Shown: positions 9,320 through 19,430, numbered from the stretch's first letter. The stretch: 64,000 nt of DNA from Nostoc sp. XA010 (GCF_020829625.1 NZ_JAIVFX010000004.1:203220-267219); one strand, 5' to 3'. The notes: generated by a model not told the origin, from the letters alone. A program made the numbers and translations.

Positions 9320-11005
9320 ATGGGACAAGGTTTTTTGCAAATTGGCTTAACGCTGTGTATTGTCATAGCAATCACTCCGTTACTAGGTAAATACATAGCG
9401 CGTGTCTTCTTGGGAGAAAGAACACTGCTTGATTTTTTAATGAACCCGATAGAGCGAAGTATGTTCGTACTAGCAGGTGTCCGCAGGAAAGATGATATGA
9501 CGGGTTTGCAGTATATCCGGGCTGTAATTTTTACTAATTTAATAATGGGTATTTCAGTCTATTTACTGATATATTTTCAGAGACTCTTGCCCTGGAATCC
9601 TAACGGCTTCGGTGCTATCAAATGGGATGTATTATTACACACAACCATTTCCTTTGTGACCAATACCGACCAGCAACACTATGCTGGTGAGACAACTTTA
9701 AGCTATTTTAGCCAGGTAGCGGCTTTAGGGTTTTTGATGTTCACCTCCGCAGCCACTGGGTTAGCCGTGGGTATTGCTTTTATTCGCGGGTTGACAGGTA
9801 GAAAGTTGGGAAACTTTTACGTCGATCTTGTCCGTGGAATTACGCGAATTTTACTGCCAATTTCGATTATTGGAGCGATCGCTTTACTTGTAACAGGTGT
9901 ACCACAAACATTAAAAGAGACTTTAGTTCTGAGAACCTTAGAAGGCGGAACGCAATATATTGCTAGAGGCCCGGTGGCATCCTTTGAAATGATCAAACTT
10001 TTGGGCGACAACGGCGGAGGCTTTTTTGCCGTAAACTCAGCCCATCCTTTTGAAAATCCCAATGGTGCTTCTAACTTGATAGAAATGATCGCCATGATTT
10101 CTATACCAGCAGCCTTAATCTACACTTACGGTATATTTGCTAACAACATCAAACAAGCTTGGCTACTTTTCTGGATGGTGTTTGTGATTTTTGTAGTTCT
10201 GATAGGAGTGGCAGCCGTAGGAGAACTGCAAGGTAATCCCCTTGTTAATAACGCCTTTGGATTAGAACAGCCCAATTTAGAGGGGAAAGAAGTTCGATTT
10301 GGCTGGGCACAAACGGCATTTTGGGCAGTTATGACTACCGCTACTATGACTGGTGCAGTGAATGGAATGCACGATTCTTTAATGCCACAAGGAATATTTT
10401 CGACACTATTGAACTTGTTTATTCAGGTTATCTGGGGTGGGCAAGGAACTGGAACAGCTTACTTATTTATTTATTTAATTCTCACAGTATTCCTAACCGG
10501 ACTAATGGCAGGGCGCACCCCAGAGTTTTTGGGACGCAAAATTGAAAAGCGGGAAATCATCCTCGCCAGCGTCGTGCTGTTGATTCACCCAATTTTAGTT
10601 TTGATTCCCAGTGCGATCGCCTTGGCTTATCCTATCTCCCTATCTGGAATTAGCAACACTGGCTATCACGGTATTTCTCAAGTAGTTTATGAATACGCCT
10701 CAGCAGCAGCAAATAATGGCTCCGGCTTAGAAGGGTTGAAGGATAACAGCCTATGGTGGAACTTGAGTACTTTGGTTAGCTTAATTGGAGGACGCTACAT
10801 TCCGATAATTGCCATCCTCTTGTTAGCTGATGGCATGTCTCGTAAACAACCAGTTCCCGAAACGCCTGGTACTCTAAGAACGGATTCTCTAGTATTTACT
10901 GGTATCACTGCTGGAGTGACATTGGTTTTGGGAGTATTGACTTTCTTTCCCGTTTTGGCTTTAGGCCCCATAGCCGAGGGTATGAAATTAGCATCTGGTA
11001 GTTAG
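9320..11005 (+). CDS. kdpA: Potassium-transporting ATPase subunit KdpA
   Basis: KdpA is the K+-binding, channel-like subunit of the high-affinity KdpFABC pump in the plasma membrane. The 561-residue product (ATG at 9320; a TTG at 9305 is a possible alternative) has about ten membrane helices. Selectivity-filter segments are seen at [41 protein letters not shown] and [13 protein letters not shown]. Length matches the family. kdpB and kdpC follow on the same strand, but kdpB starts only after a 747-bp gap holding palindromes and a 21-bp tandem array. That is unusual, because kdp genes are normally packed head to tail. No kdpF-like peptide was recognised in the gap. Confidence 0.97.
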   Translation: MGQGFLQIGLTLCIVIAITPLLGKYIARVFLGERTLLDFLMNPIERSMFVLAGVRRKDDMTGLQYIRAVIFTNLIMGISVYLLIYFQRLLPWNPNGFGAIKWDVLLHTTISFVTNTDQQHYAGETTLSYFSQVAALGFLMFTSAATGLAVGIAFIRGLTGRKLGNFYVDLVRGITRILLPISIIGAIALLVTGVPQTLKETLVLRTLEGGTQYIARGPVASFEMIKLLGDNGGGFFAVNSAHPFENPNGASNLIEMIAMISIPAALIYTYGIFANNIKQAWLLFWMVFVIFVVLIGVAAVGELQGNPLVNNAFGLEQPNLEGKEVRFGWAQTAFWAVMTTATMTGAVNGMHDSLMPQGIFSTLLNLFIQVIWGGQGTGTAYLFIYLILTVFLTGLMAGRTPEFLGRKIEKREIILASVVLLIHPILVLIPSAIALAYPISLSGISNTGYHGISQVVYEYASAAANNGSGLEGLKDNSLWWNLSTLVSLIGGRYIPIIAILLLADGMSRKQPVPETPGTLRTDSLVFTGITAGVTLVLGVLTFFPVLALGPIAEGMKLASGS

Positions 11006-11079
11006 AAAATTTATGAGTTATGAGTTATAAGTTTGGAATATAACGAGAATACTAAAAAATAAATTATTCCGTTTCGTAA

Positions 11080-11136
11080 GGTGTGTTAGCGATCGCGTAA
11101 CGCACCTTCATGAGATGGTGTGTTAGTAACACACTC
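11080..11136. repeat. Palindromic repeats downstream of kdpA, two units
   Basis: Unit one pairs GGTGTGTTA (11080-11088) with TAACGCACC (11098-11106) around a HIP1-like core. Unit two pairs GGTGTGTTA (11118-11126) with TAACACACT (11128-11136). Both match the palindrome upstream of kdpA at 9039-9066. They could fold in the kdp transcript as a terminator or processing site. Confidence 0.8.
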
Positions 11137-11430
11137 TACAGATTGGATCTGTTTTTTATTGGAAGTTCTTAATAACTCCCAATACTTCTCAGTTAAAAAG
11201 ATTTGTAGGTTGGGTTTCTTTCAACCCGACAAAGCCCTAAAAATCTTGGTTTACCCGGCAGTATCTTGCTACGTTCCTCAACCCAACCTAGCAAGTAGTG
11301 CTTTTTTAAACTTAACCGAGCAGTATTGTAATAAAATTCCTAACTCTAGCCTTGTCAAGGTGATATGTAGCTTAAATTTCATATTCGTTCAAACAAAATT
11401 TTCACTTGTTCTTTTAGAATTTTGAAAATT

Positions 11431-11657
11431 CCGAGTTCAGAGGTTCAACTTCCGAGTTCAGAGGCTCAAGTGCCGAGTTCAAAGGCTCAACTTCCGAGTT
11501 CAGAGGCTCAAGTGCCGAGTTCAAAGGCTCAACTTCCGAGTTCAGAGGTTCAAGTGCCGAGTTCAAAGGCTCAAGTGCCGAGTTCAGAGGTTCAAGTGCC
11601 GAGTTCAAAGGCTCAAGTGCCGAGTTCAAAGGCTCAACTTCCGAGTTCAGAAGCTCG
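11431..11657. repeat. 21-bp tandem repeat array, ten full units and one partial
   Basis: The unit is CCGAGTTCARAGGYTCAASTK-like. Ten exact-length 21-mers start at 11431 and run to 11640, with a degenerate eleventh to 11657. Variation is confined to position 10 (G/A), position 14 (T/C) and the last three bases (CTT/GTG). Units 2-3 equal units 4-5, and units 6-7 equal units 8-9, so the array grew partly by 42-bp steps. It lies between kdpA and kdpB. There are no spacers, so it is not a CRISPR array. Confidence 0.97.
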
Positions 11658-11752
11658 TAATGAATACAAGATTTAGCTTGAGAGCGCTACTCCTGACTTT
11701 TGTACAGACGCGATTAATCGCATCTCTACTCCTAACTTAATTCATAAATCAA

Positions 11753-13849
11753 GTGGCAACTAACTTCAAAGCTAGACGGCCAAATCCTCGTTCTGGCGAT
11801 CGCCGCCAAGCACGTAAAAAGGCCAAAACAATTAATAAGTGGCTGTACTTAAGGGCAATGAAAGATGCTTTTGTCAAGCTCAACCCTAAGTATGCAATCA
11901 AAAATCCAGTGATGTTTGTGGTTTGGGTGGGGACAATCATCATCCTATTGCTAACAATTGATCCCAACCTATTTGGCCCAGCCCTGCAAAAGAACCCGCA
12001 AGTTTTCAACGGCTTGTTATCGGGGATTTTATTCTTTACAGTTTGGTTTGCCAATTTTGCCGAAGCAATTGCAGAAGGGCGGGGTAAAGCCCAAGCCGAT
12101 GCCTTACGATTAACCAAATCAGAAGCGATCGCTAAAAAAATTGCTGCCGACGGCATAATTAGTGAAGTTTCATCCACAAGCCTTAAACAGGGCGATAACA
12201 TCTACGTCATTGCTGGCGATATCATTCCCGCCGATGGCGAGGTAATTATGGGTGTCGCCTCAGTGGATGAATCGGCAATTACTGGGGAATCCGCACCAGT
12301 ATTAAAAGAATCAGGTTCCGACGTTGCCAGTTCCGTCACTGGTGGGACGCGGATTATCTCAGATGAGCTAATTATCCGCATCACTAATGATCCAGGTAAA
12401 GGCTTTATTGACAGGATGATTGCCTTAGTAGAAGGGGCAGAACGCAGCAAAACACCCAATGAAATTGCCTTGACAGTATTGCTGGCAGTTCTTAGCTTAG
12501 TGTCTTTGTTAGTCGTGGTAACTCTGCCCGCACTTGCTTACTATGTCAACAGTCCAGTCAGTGTGCCAATTTTGATTGCCCTATTAGTAGCATTAATTCC
12601 TACAACCATTGGCGGCTTACTAAGTACCATCGGCATTGCTGGGATGGATCGAGTTGCCCAATTTAACGTCATTGCCACTTCAAGACGAGCAGTCGAAGCT
12701 TGTGGAGATGTCAACACTTTAGTTCTTGATAAAACAGGTACAATTACCCTCGGCAACCGTTTGGCGGAAGAATTTATTCCCATCAACGGTCATTCAATAT
12801 CGGAAATTGCTAATATTGCCTGGGCGGCTAGTGTATTTGACAATACACCAGAAGGTAAATCTATTGTGCGACTGGCAGAAAAGTTAGGCGCAAGGTTTGA
12901 TTTTGACTTCAACCAGGCAGAAGGAGTTGATTTTTCTGCCAAAACACGGATGAGTGGTACAAACTTGCCTGGTGGGTATGAGGCGAGGAAGGGGGCAGTA
13001 GAAGCCATCAAAGGATTTGTCCGTTCCCGCAACGGACGCGATACACCAGAATTGGATGCTACCTACGAACGAGTTTCTCGCTTGGGAGGTACACCCCTAG
13101 CAGTCAGCCTAGATAACGAAATCTATGGGGTTATTTATCTTAAAGATATAGTTAAACCTGGTATCCGCGATCGCTTTGAGCAACTGCGACGGATGGGAGT
13201 GCATACCATCATGCTAACTGGAGACAACTGGATTACAACTTCTGTCATTGCCAAAGAAGCTGGAGTTGATGACTTCATCGCCGAAGCCACACCAGAAGAC
13301 AAAATCAGCGTCATTAAGAAAGAACAAGCAGCAGGTAAATTAGTTGCCATGACAGGAGATGGAACTAACGATGCTCCAGCATTAGCACAAGCTAACGTCG
13401 GCCTTGCCATGAATACAGGGACGCAAGCTGCAAAAGAAGCTGCCAACATGGTAGATTTGGACTCCGATCCCACAAAACTGATCGATATAATTAGCATTGG
13501 CAAACAATTATTAATTACTCGCGGGGCATTGACGATATTTTCTATCGCTAATGATATTGCTAAATACTTTGCGATTATCCCAGTGATATTTGTCGCTGCT
13601 AATTTGCAAAGCTTGAATATTATGAATTTAACTAGCCCTAATTCTGCTGTTCTATCAACACTGATTTATAATGCTTTGATTATTCCCGCTTTGATTCCGT
13701 TGGCATTGAAGGGTGTACGGTTTAGGCCGCTGACAGCTAATCAGCTACTGCAACGCAATATCTTAATTTATGGCTTAGGTGGGCTGATTGCGCCGTTTAT
13801 CGCCATTAAATTGATAGATTTACTGATTACAATTGTGGGCTTGGCTTAA
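11753..13849 (+). CDS. kdpB: Potassium-transporting P-type ATPase subunit KdpB
   Basis: KdpB is the P-type ATPase that energises K+ uptake by KdpA. The 698-residue product starts at a GTG and has a basic, probably cytoplasmic leader of about 50 residues. It then shows the actuator motif TGES, the phosphorylation motif DKTGT with D326 as acceptor, the nucleotide-binding KGA segment, and the hinge motif TGDGTNDAPALAQA. Membrane helices flank these domains. kdpC follows 43 bp downstream and is probably cotranscribed. Whether transcription from kdpA continues through the 21-bp array to kdpB cannot be told from sequence. Confidence 0.97.
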   Translation: MATNFKARRPNPRSGDRRQARKKAKTINKWLYLRAMKDAFVKLNPKYAIKNPVMFVVWVGTIIILLLTIDPNLFGPALQKNPQVFNGLLSGILFFTVWFANFAEAIAEGRGKAQADALRLTKSEAIAKKIAADGIISEVSSTSLKQGDNIYVIAGDIIPADGEVIMGVASVDESAITGESAPVLKESGSDVASSVTGGTRIISDELIIRITNDPGKGFIDRMIALVEGAERSKTPNEIALTVLLAVLSLVSLLVVVTLPALAYYVNSPVSVPILIALLVALIPTTIGGLLSTIGIAGMDRVAQFNVIATSRRAVEACGDVNTLVLDKTGTITLGNRLAEEFIPINGHSISEIANIAWAASVFDNTPEGKSIVRLAEKLGARFDFDFNQAEGVDFSAKTRMSGTNLPGGYEARKGAVEAIKGFVRSRNGRDTPELDATYERVSRLGGTPLAVSLDNEIYGVIYLKDIVKPGIRDRFEQLRRMGVHTIMLTGDNWITTSVIAKEAGVDDFIAEATPEDKISVIKKEQAAGKLVAMTGDGTNDAPALAQANVGLAMNTGTQAAKEAANMVDLDSDPTKLIDIISIGKQLLITRGALTIFSIANDIAKYFAIIPVIFVAANLQSLNIMNLTSPNSAVLSTLIYNALIIPALIPLALKGVRFRPLTANQLLQRNILIYGLGGLIAPFIAIKLIDLLITIVGLA

Positions 13850-13892
13850 AGACAGTAAAAAATAAAATACTAGCAGCAATTGGAAAAATTTT

Positions 13893-14495
13893 ATGGCTAT
13901 TATTCGAGAAACTATCAGAGCAATTTTCATAACTCTAATGCTTTGGTTGTTGACTGCAATCATCTATCCTCTGATAATCCTTGTAGTGGGTCAAGTTTTT
14001 TTGCCCTACCAAGCTAATGGCAGCATTATGCTGAATCTAAATAATGAACCAATTGGTTCGGCTTTGATTGGTCAGTTGTTCACATCTGAGCGATATTTCC
14101 ATCCCCGTTCCAGTACTGTTAGATATAGCCAAGGCAGAAAAGCCAAGCCAACTGGCATCTCTGGAGCCAGCAATCTCGCTGCTAGCAATCCAGAACTACT
14201 AAAACGGATTCTAGAACAGGCAAATCAGTTGCGAGACGAAAATCTTCAACCGCTCGCTGATATAATTTATACCTCTGGCTCTGGTTTAGATCCCCATATT
14301 TCCTTCAAAGCAGCACGGCAGCAATTGACGCGGGTTGCTGGTGCACGGGGAGTAAAAGAAGAGGAAATCCTACGTTTAATTAATAGATATACTGACGGCA
14401 GATTTTTATGGATTTTTGGCGAGCCAGGAGTCAATGTTCTCCGATTGAATTATGCTCTTGACTTGCAAGATTTTAATCGTCAGCCAAATCAGTAA
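13893..14495 (+). CDS. kdpC: Potassium-transporting ATPase subunit KdpC
   Basis: KdpC is the single-span accessory subunit of the Kdp pump. The 200-residue product has one N-terminal membrane helix (about residues 10-36). A soluble domain follows with the family signatures GSALIGQLFTSERYFHPR, SGASNLAASNP and SGSGLDPHIS. It lies 43 bp after kdpB in the same direction, completing the kdpA-B-C set. No truncated KdpD gene follows, unlike some Anabaena kdp clusters described in the literature. The next gene is convergent. Confidence 0.96.
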   Translation: MAIIRETIRAIFITLMLWLLTAIIYPLIILVVGQVFLPYQANGSIMLNLNNEPIGSALIGQLFTSERYFHPRSSTVRYSQGRKAKPTGISGASNLAASNPELLKRILEQANQLRDENLQPLADIIYTSGSGLDPHISFKAARQQLTRVAGARGVKEEEILRLINRYTDGRFLWIFGEPGVNVLRLNYALDLQDFNRQPNQ

Positions 14496-14722
14496 AATGG
14501 GGAGTGGGGAGTTAGGAATAAATAGATAAATAACTTTAGATAACTTTTTTGTTACTCAGATTGTAATCGGAGAGAGTCAGCGAACCTCCTTTGGAGGCGC
14601 TTTGCTAAGGCGCTGGCAAATGCTCCTCAAAGGATCTTTGACGCAAAAATTAGTACGTTTGCTCAAAAATATAGATTTGCATATTATTGCCAGCGAAAAA
14701 ATGGTTTCACCCAAATAGGGAA

Positions 14723-16219
14723 TTAAATTTCCCCAAAAACCTCAGAAGTAAAGCTTCCATGCAAACCATAGGGGATATGATGCTTGAGATGTAGGCGAGC
14801 GATCGCTCCTTTAGAGAAATCACTAGCATCCAAAATTACCAAATCTGAGCGGTGATGGGCAGCATCATAAACCAAAGCTAATACCCAACCATCATCTTCC
14901 TTTTCAGAACCTGGGCGCGGGACAAAAATCGGTTCGCCAACAAAACCACGGGGTGCAGCACTCCAAATTTGTCTTTCTCCAGACTCTAAATCGATTTTCA
15001 ACAATGCTTGTAAGGGAGCATTACCAGTTTCTGCATGAGCCGCACCTATATATAGATATCGATAAGGGCGTCCCACATTCGCCGGGTGTATACTGGGAAA
15101 TTCACAACATCGGCTCTCAATCAATTCTTGCCCGACTGTCCCATCCTTTAGATTCAGACAAAATCGCCAAAGTTGCCCAGGTGAAATTGCCTCAAAATCA
15201 ACTTGTCGAAAATCGCTTTCGGGTTCTACTTCGGGGAAATTTTGGTAACAAATAGAGTCAATTAAAACTTCATCTCCTACCTCAAAAGCATTAATGTGGT
15301 GGAAGACAAAACCAGACTTAGTTTCCAGAATTTTGATATCTTCTTGCCCTTCTTTGGGGAAGCGGGGAATAATTAGAATTTGAGTTGGCTGATTTGGCTG
15401 AAATTTGATACATTCTCCCGGCGCACGTATTCCCAAGACAAAAGGTATGGGATTGAAGGTGACAGGATTTTGAAAGAAGATGCAGTAATTAGGAGTAATA
15501 AGAAAATCGTGGATGAAACAGAAACCAGGAACACTATGAGCGTGCTGTCTGATAATTTCACCTGCTGGATTTAGCTCGAAAATAGTAATTGTGGTAGATA
15601 ATCCTGGCTTAATCGAGAAGTTTACCAGGCAAGGTGCGCCCCCATCTTGGTTACAATTGTTTTCCACGCGGGGATGTGCAGCGAAAGCTTCACCTGCTGA
15701 CAAAGCACCATTAAAATATTCATTGCCCAAGGTTTCAAGAGTATAAGGATCGAGGCGATATGGTTCAGCCGCTTCCCACATTGCTAGCAGTTTACCGCCC
15801 CAATAGATAACATTTGTATTGGCGATATTTTTGAGTTTGAAATCAAAGATATTAGCTAGCCAACCGCCAGGCTTTTGAGTGCCAAAAATACCGCGATAAA
15901 GAATTTTTCCCGCCTTTTGTTCTTCCAAATAGCCAGTTGTGCGGACAAAGCGGTTGCGAAAATGGGCACGCTCGTTTGTAAAGGTAATTTTGCTAATCAT
16001 CCCATCCCCATCAAACGGGTGATGAAAAGGTTGCCCATTCACATCCAGCAAACCAGGGCCATTTCTAAACAGCGTACCTTGTAATTCTTTAGGAATTTGC
16101 CCTTCTATATCATCAATCCAATAATCAAACTCTTGGGTTAGAGATTGATATCCTCCTTGCCAGTCTGCACGGCTGTAGGATTTTTCTGTAACTGGGATTT
16201 CTTGGCTTTTCAAACGCAT
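14723..16219 (-). CDS. Carotenoid oxygenase (RPE65/apocarotenoid cleavage family)
   Basis: A 498-residue non-haem iron dioxygenase that cleaves carotenoids or apocarotenoids to aldehydes such as retinal. The four iron-ligand histidine positions of the family are present: H182 (AHPRV), H237 (IHDF), H307/H308 (FHHINAF) and H487 (YGLHGSF). The N-terminal signature LQGTLFRNGPGLLDV is also clear. Length fits the family (about 480-500). The exact substrate and cleavage site cannot be read from sequence. A BT1-type transporter gene lies upstream on the same strand, about 120 bp away, and the two could be cotranscribed. Confidence 0.95.
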   Translation of the reverse strand: MRLKSQEIPVTEKSYSRADWQGGYQSLTQEFDYWIDDIEGQIPKELQGTLFRNGPGLLDVNGQPFHHPFDGDGMISKITFTNERAHFRNRFVRTTGYLEEQKAGKILYRGIFGTQKPGGWLANIFDFKLKNIANTNVIYWGGKLLAMWEAAEPYRLDPYTLETLGNEYFNGALSAGEAFAAHPRVENNCNQDGGAPCLVNFSIKPGLSTTITIFELNPAGEIIRQHAHSVPGFCFIHDFLITPNYCIFFQNPVTFNPIPFVLGIRAPGECIKFQPNQPTQILIIPRFPKEGQEDIKILETKSGFVFHHINAFEVGDEVLIDSICYQNFPEVEPESDFRQVDFEAISPGQLWRFCLNLKDGTVGQELIESRCCEFPSIHPANVGRPYRYLYIGAAHAETGNAPLQALLKIDLESGERQIWSAAPRGFVGEPIFVPRPGSEKEDDGWVLALVYDAAHHRSDLVILDASDFSKGAIARLHLKHHIPYGLHGSFTSEVFGEI

Positions 16220-16340
16220 ATACTTTGTTCTTTCTTGTTATTTTGGACAAAAATATGTAACAGCTAAAAAGGATTTTTTTGCAGCTTTACTACAACGCGA
16301 AGGCAGCAAACTACCTCAACTCAGGGTGAGATTTATTCCA

Positions 16341-17756
16341 CTATTCGACTATTTTCGACTCTGGTTCTCTTAGTACCAACTCAGACATTAAATCTGGCAA
16401 AAACGCTTGTTCCCCATCTTTGGATGTCTCAGTTTCTTCCTCAGCAGCAGGTAGCCAGTTGATAAATGGTAGGGGTAACAGCGTGCTGAGGTTAGTAATT
16501 AGCACCAATAGCCAAAGTGATTCAAAGTTCGTTGCAGTTATTCCCAGCCAATAGGTGATTAATGCCCCGAATGCATGGGAAACTGTTCCTGCTGAATTAA
16601 ACACCGACATTAACAAGGCAAATAATGTCGCTTCCACACCAGACGGACAAAGCCTTGCTGCTAGAACCATGACTTGCATAAAGGCAATTTTCCCCATTAC
16701 AGAGAGAATCAGACTATCACCCAAACTAAACCAGTGGTCATCTATACCTAGCCGCCTGTTTGTGTGAGTCACTAATAACAGCATCGTCATTCCTAAAATT
16801 GACGAAAGGACGGTACTCCAACCAAAAATTACGCGAAAAGGGATGCTTTTGAGGAAACGTTGAAAAATCCAAACGCCTGCTAAAGAAGCGAAACTTGTCA
16901 CCAAATGCACCCGCCCCAGAAATTCTGGTTCAAAGTGGAGTTCGTTGGTAGAGAAGTAGAAAAAAGCTGAGTCAGCATTTGGGGTAGCTTGCCAGATGAA
17001 GATAAACGCCGTTGGTAGCCAAATACTTTTTTGGCTAATGGCTTGGCGTAGCTGCCCCAGTTGATGTTTGATTGGTAAAGGGTTGGTGTGATTACTATCT
17101 TCAGCATCTTTTCTAACGGGGGACTCAGCAATTAACCAAGCAACCCCTGAGACGATGAGAGGAAATAAGGCGGTAATTCCAAAGACAGTACGGGTACTAA
17201 AGTATTGAAGCAGCAAACCACTAAAGTATGCTGTTATCAAACCTCCGATCGCAGAAGCACCCCAACACAGAGATTGTAATGAACCGGCTTTTGCTTGGGA
17301 TTCGCCTCTAGCTCGTTCCACAACTAGCGAGTCAACTATCACATCACTCATGGCGACAGAGAGAGAACTAAGAGCGATCGCTAATGTAGCTGCCCAGCTA
17401 GTATGAACTATTGTAGCCAGACTCGCCCAAGAAGCAGTTCCCAGTATCCCGGATAAAATCAAATAAGGACGCCGCCGATAGCCAAAGATAGGCAAGCCAT
17501 CAGAAATGAAACCAAACACCGGCTTGATCATCCAAGGTAGGAAGACGATTCCCAACAGCGCCGACACCTGAACGGGACTCAGCAGCAGTTCATCTTTGAG
17601 GAAAAAGCTAACGGCTAGACGCGATAATCCTAAAATTCCTTGGACAAAATAAACGGTGAGAATTGCAATTAACTCCGCATTAGGTTCATTACCCAAGAAG
17701 ATTTTTTGTGTTAATGAGTCTTTGACCTTGGACAAGCCAGATGATTGAAGCACCAT
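16341..17756 (-). CDS. BT1/folate-biopterin transporter family protein (MFS-like)
   Basis: The 471-residue product is strongly hydrophobic with about twelve predicted membrane helices and an acidic C-terminal tail. Motifs such as GILGLSRLAVSFFLKDEL and PWMIKPVFGFISDGLPIFG are typical of the BT1 (folate-biopterin transporter) family found in cyanobacteria, plastids and kinetoplastids. Cyanobacterial and plastid relatives have been shown to move folates. This substrate is inferred here, not seen. It lies upstream of the carotenoid oxygenase gene on the same strand. Confidence 0.9.
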   Translation of the reverse strand: MVLQSSGLSKVKDSLTQKIFLGNEPNAELIAILTVYFVQGILGLSRLAVSFFLKDELLLSPVQVSALLGIVFLPWMIKPVFGFISDGLPIFGYRRRPYLILSGILGTASWASLATIVHTSWAATLAIALSSLSVAMSDVIVDSLVVERARGESQAKAGSLQSLCWGASAIGGLITAYFSGLLLQYFSTRTVFGITALFPLIVSGVAWLIAESPVRKDAEDSNHTNPLPIKHQLGQLRQAISQKSIWLPTAFIFIWQATPNADSAFFYFSTNELHFEPEFLGRVHLVTSFASLAGVWIFQRFLKSIPFRVIFGWSTVLSSILGMTMLLLVTHTNRRLGIDDHWFSLGDSLILSVMGKIAFMQVMVLAARLCPSGVEATLFALLMSVFNSAGTVSHAFGALITYWLGITATNFESLWLLVLITNLSTLLPLPFINWLPAAEEETETSKDGEQAFLPDLMSELVLREPESKIVE

Positions 17757-17923
17757 TCGATAAATATTTTTTAAGTTTTATCTACTTTTCTATCATATCG
17801 ATTCTTCAGAAGTGGGCTTTGTTTATGTATCCGTAAATTCCGCAAATTTAATTTTTAATTGCTTAAATTGATACCGAAAAGCATTTTTCTACCCCTACCA
17901 ACGTATTTGTATAACAATCCTAA

Positions 17924-18080
17924 TTGAACCTCACACGACTGAAAGTCGCGTGATTCCTGCTTCAACGATCTCTGCCGGAATTACTTCTGGACTGACGAGT
18001 TCTCCACAGGCGTTTTTTATAACCTCCGGCGTACCGACGGCGGTTAATAATCTCAAACCTTCGCTTAATATATTCAGTGC
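17924..18080 (-). ncRNA. Putative omega (reRNA) guide RNA region at tnpB 3' end
   Basis: In characterised TnpB elements the guide RNA overlaps the end of tnpB and its 3' tail reads into flanking DNA. Here the last part of tnpB plus the hairpin at about 17933-17951 occupies that position on the minus strand. The predicted guide would be the first 16 or so bases beyond 17924 (minus strand TTAGGATTGTTATACA). This is inference from family architecture; the 5' boundary is not determined. Confidence 0.45.
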
Positions 18081-19190
18081 TGCGTTTTTATCCCTCAAAT
18101 TATAGCTATTGCAACTAGGACAAGACCATTCACGCAGCTTTAAATCTTTAACTAGTGGATTAATAAAACCACAACAGTTGCAAGTCTGAGATGAGGGGTA
18201 AAATGTACCGATTTTCTGCACAATTCTGTCATGCCACAAAGCTTTATACTCAAGCATAGCGACAAACTTCGACCAACTAGCGTCTGAAATACTCAGTGCT
18301 AACTTGTGATTCTTCACCATATTGGCAACTCGTAAATCCTCAATACAGATAATGCTGTTTTCTTTGATTAAACGAGTTGACAATTTATGCAGAAAGTCAT
18401 CTCTGAGATTGGTAATTCGTTCATAGGTACGAGCCAGCTTGATTTTCGCTTTGACTCGATTACTACTACCTTTTACACTGCGGGATAGTTTCTTATGTGC
18501 CTTGCCTAACTTACGAGTTTGAGTTCTGTAATATTTTGGATTTTCTACAACTTCCCCATTACTAGTAACGAGATAAGATTTTATGCCTAAGTCTATCCCA
18601 ATATTTTGACTAACTTGGGGATGTTTCTCAATCTCAGTTTCGCTATTGATACTAGCAATATATTTGCCAGATGAAGTGCGACTAATGGTAACGTTTACAA
18701 GCTTCCCAGTAATGTCTTGGGATTTGTGGAACCTTACCCAACCTAACTTCGGAAGCTTTAAACGATTCTCTATTACCTGTATGTTACCGTTAGTAAGATT
18801 TGTTTTGTAAGACTGCTTGGAAGCATGCTTCTTTTTGAACCTGGGGAAGCCGACACCTTTTTTATTTTTAGACTTCTTCAAGTCAGTAAAAAAGTTTTTG
18901 TATGCTGTCTCTAAATTCTTGAGTGAGTTTTGCAGAGCAAATTTATCTACTTCCTTTAACCACTCAATCTCCTTTTTGAGTAGAGTTAGCTGCTGGCTGC
19001 AAGCATTATAGTTTAAAGTCTTCTGCTCCGTGGCATATAACTCCTGTCTTAGTGCCAAAAAGCGGTTGTACACATATCTGGCACAACCAATTGTCTTGTT
19101 GATTAAGACTTCTTGATTATGCGTGGGTATGAGAGTAACTTTAAATGCTTTTTGGATGGATGACAATTTCTTGAATTTGCTGAATATCAT
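17931..19190 (-). CDS. tnpB: RNA-guided endonuclease TnpB (IS200/IS605 OrfB family)
   Basis: The 419-residue protein has the OrfB helix-turn-helix N-terminus, a central beta-barrel region, and a RuvC nuclease with all three acidic residues intact: D200 (GIDLGIK), E284 (CIEDL) and D367 (RDKNAA). A four-cysteine zinc finger (C337, C340, C357, C360) lies between the last two. TnpB uses a guide RNA from the element's right end to cut DNA next to a short motif, favouring retention of the element. It has no TnpA partner here. The protein is full length and appears functional. Confidence 0.95.
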   Translation of the reverse strand: MIFSKFKKLSSIQKAFKVTLIPTHNQEVLINKTIGCARYVYNRFLALRQELYATEQKTLNYNACSQQLTLLKKEIEWLKEVDKFALQNSLKNLETAYKNFFTDLKKSKNKKGVGFPRFKKKHASKQSYKTNLTNGNIQVIENRLKLPKLGWVRFHKSQDITGKLVNVTISRTSSGKYIASINSETEIEKHPQVSQNIGIDLGIKSYLVTSNGEVVENPKYYRTQTRKLGKAHKKLSRSVKGSSNRVKAKIKLARTYERITNLRDDFLHKLSTRLIKENSIICIEDLRVANMVKNHKLALSISDASWSKFVAMLEYKALWHDRIVQKIGTFYPSSQTCNCCGFINPLVKDLKLREWSCPSCNSYNLRDKNAALNILSEGLRLLTAVGTPEVIKNACGELVSPEVIPAEIVEAGITRLSVV

Positions 19191-19277
19191 TCAATTTTAA
19201 CATAAAGTATCACCTAATATAGAGCGCCTAACTCATGACTGGAAGTCACGAGTGTGCGGCTTGAAGGCATCAAAAGA

Positions 19278-19312
19278 TTAGGGCGAACCTACCATAAGTA
19301 AGCTCGCCCTAA
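19278..19312 (-). terminator. Hairpin terminator after the PEP-CTERM gene
   Basis: TTAGGGCGA (19278-19286) pairs perfectly with TCGCCCTAA (19304-19312). On the minus strand the stem is followed by TCTTTTG, fitting a factor-independent terminator for the gene at 19431-20234. It lies just outside the TnpB element. Confidence 0.6.
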
Positions 19313-19430
19313 CGTGTATTTAACTGAATTGTTATCGGAAGTTTTGAAATTCTGCCTACAGCGCTACACGAACGTGAAGCCTAGTTTTGTAGCCGAGTCA
19401 GAAGGGAGACTTCCTGGCTTAGGCATCTAC

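Larger units (their letters stand above)
11006..11752. other. Repeat-filled gap between kdpA and kdpB
   Basis: The gap contains two palindromes (11080-11106 and 11118-11136), a tract with no recognised gene (11140-11430), the 21-bp tandem array (11431-11657), and a short tail before the kdpB GTG. Frames over the array on both strands encode only heptapeptide repeats and are not called. Confidence 0.8.
17924..19268 (-). mobile_element. tnpB-only IS200/IS605-type element
   Basis: The element is oriented on the minus strand. Its 5' side (plus coordinates 19225-19268) carries a subterminal hairpin (ACTCATGACTGGAAGTCACG region). Its 3' side (17924-17955) carries a second hairpin around GACTGAAAGTCGCG just after the tnpB stop and ends in GGTTCAA on the minus strand. 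Immediately outside the 5' end is TTGAT (complement at 19269-19273), the target-adjacent motif known for ISDra2. No tnpA is present, so the copy is non-autonomous for single-strand transposition. The right end should also encode the guide (omega/re) RNA. Exact ends are inferred from hairpins and the motif. Confidence 0.75.

Noticed and set aside
11431..11657. CRISPR array
   Set aside because: Units are directly adjacent with no unique spacers, and no cas genes are nearby.
11414..11676. Two opposing frames over the 21-bp array encoding heptapeptide repeats
   Set aside because: Both exist only because a 21-bp unit without stops is open in several frames; there is no ribosome site, start context or non-repeat domain.
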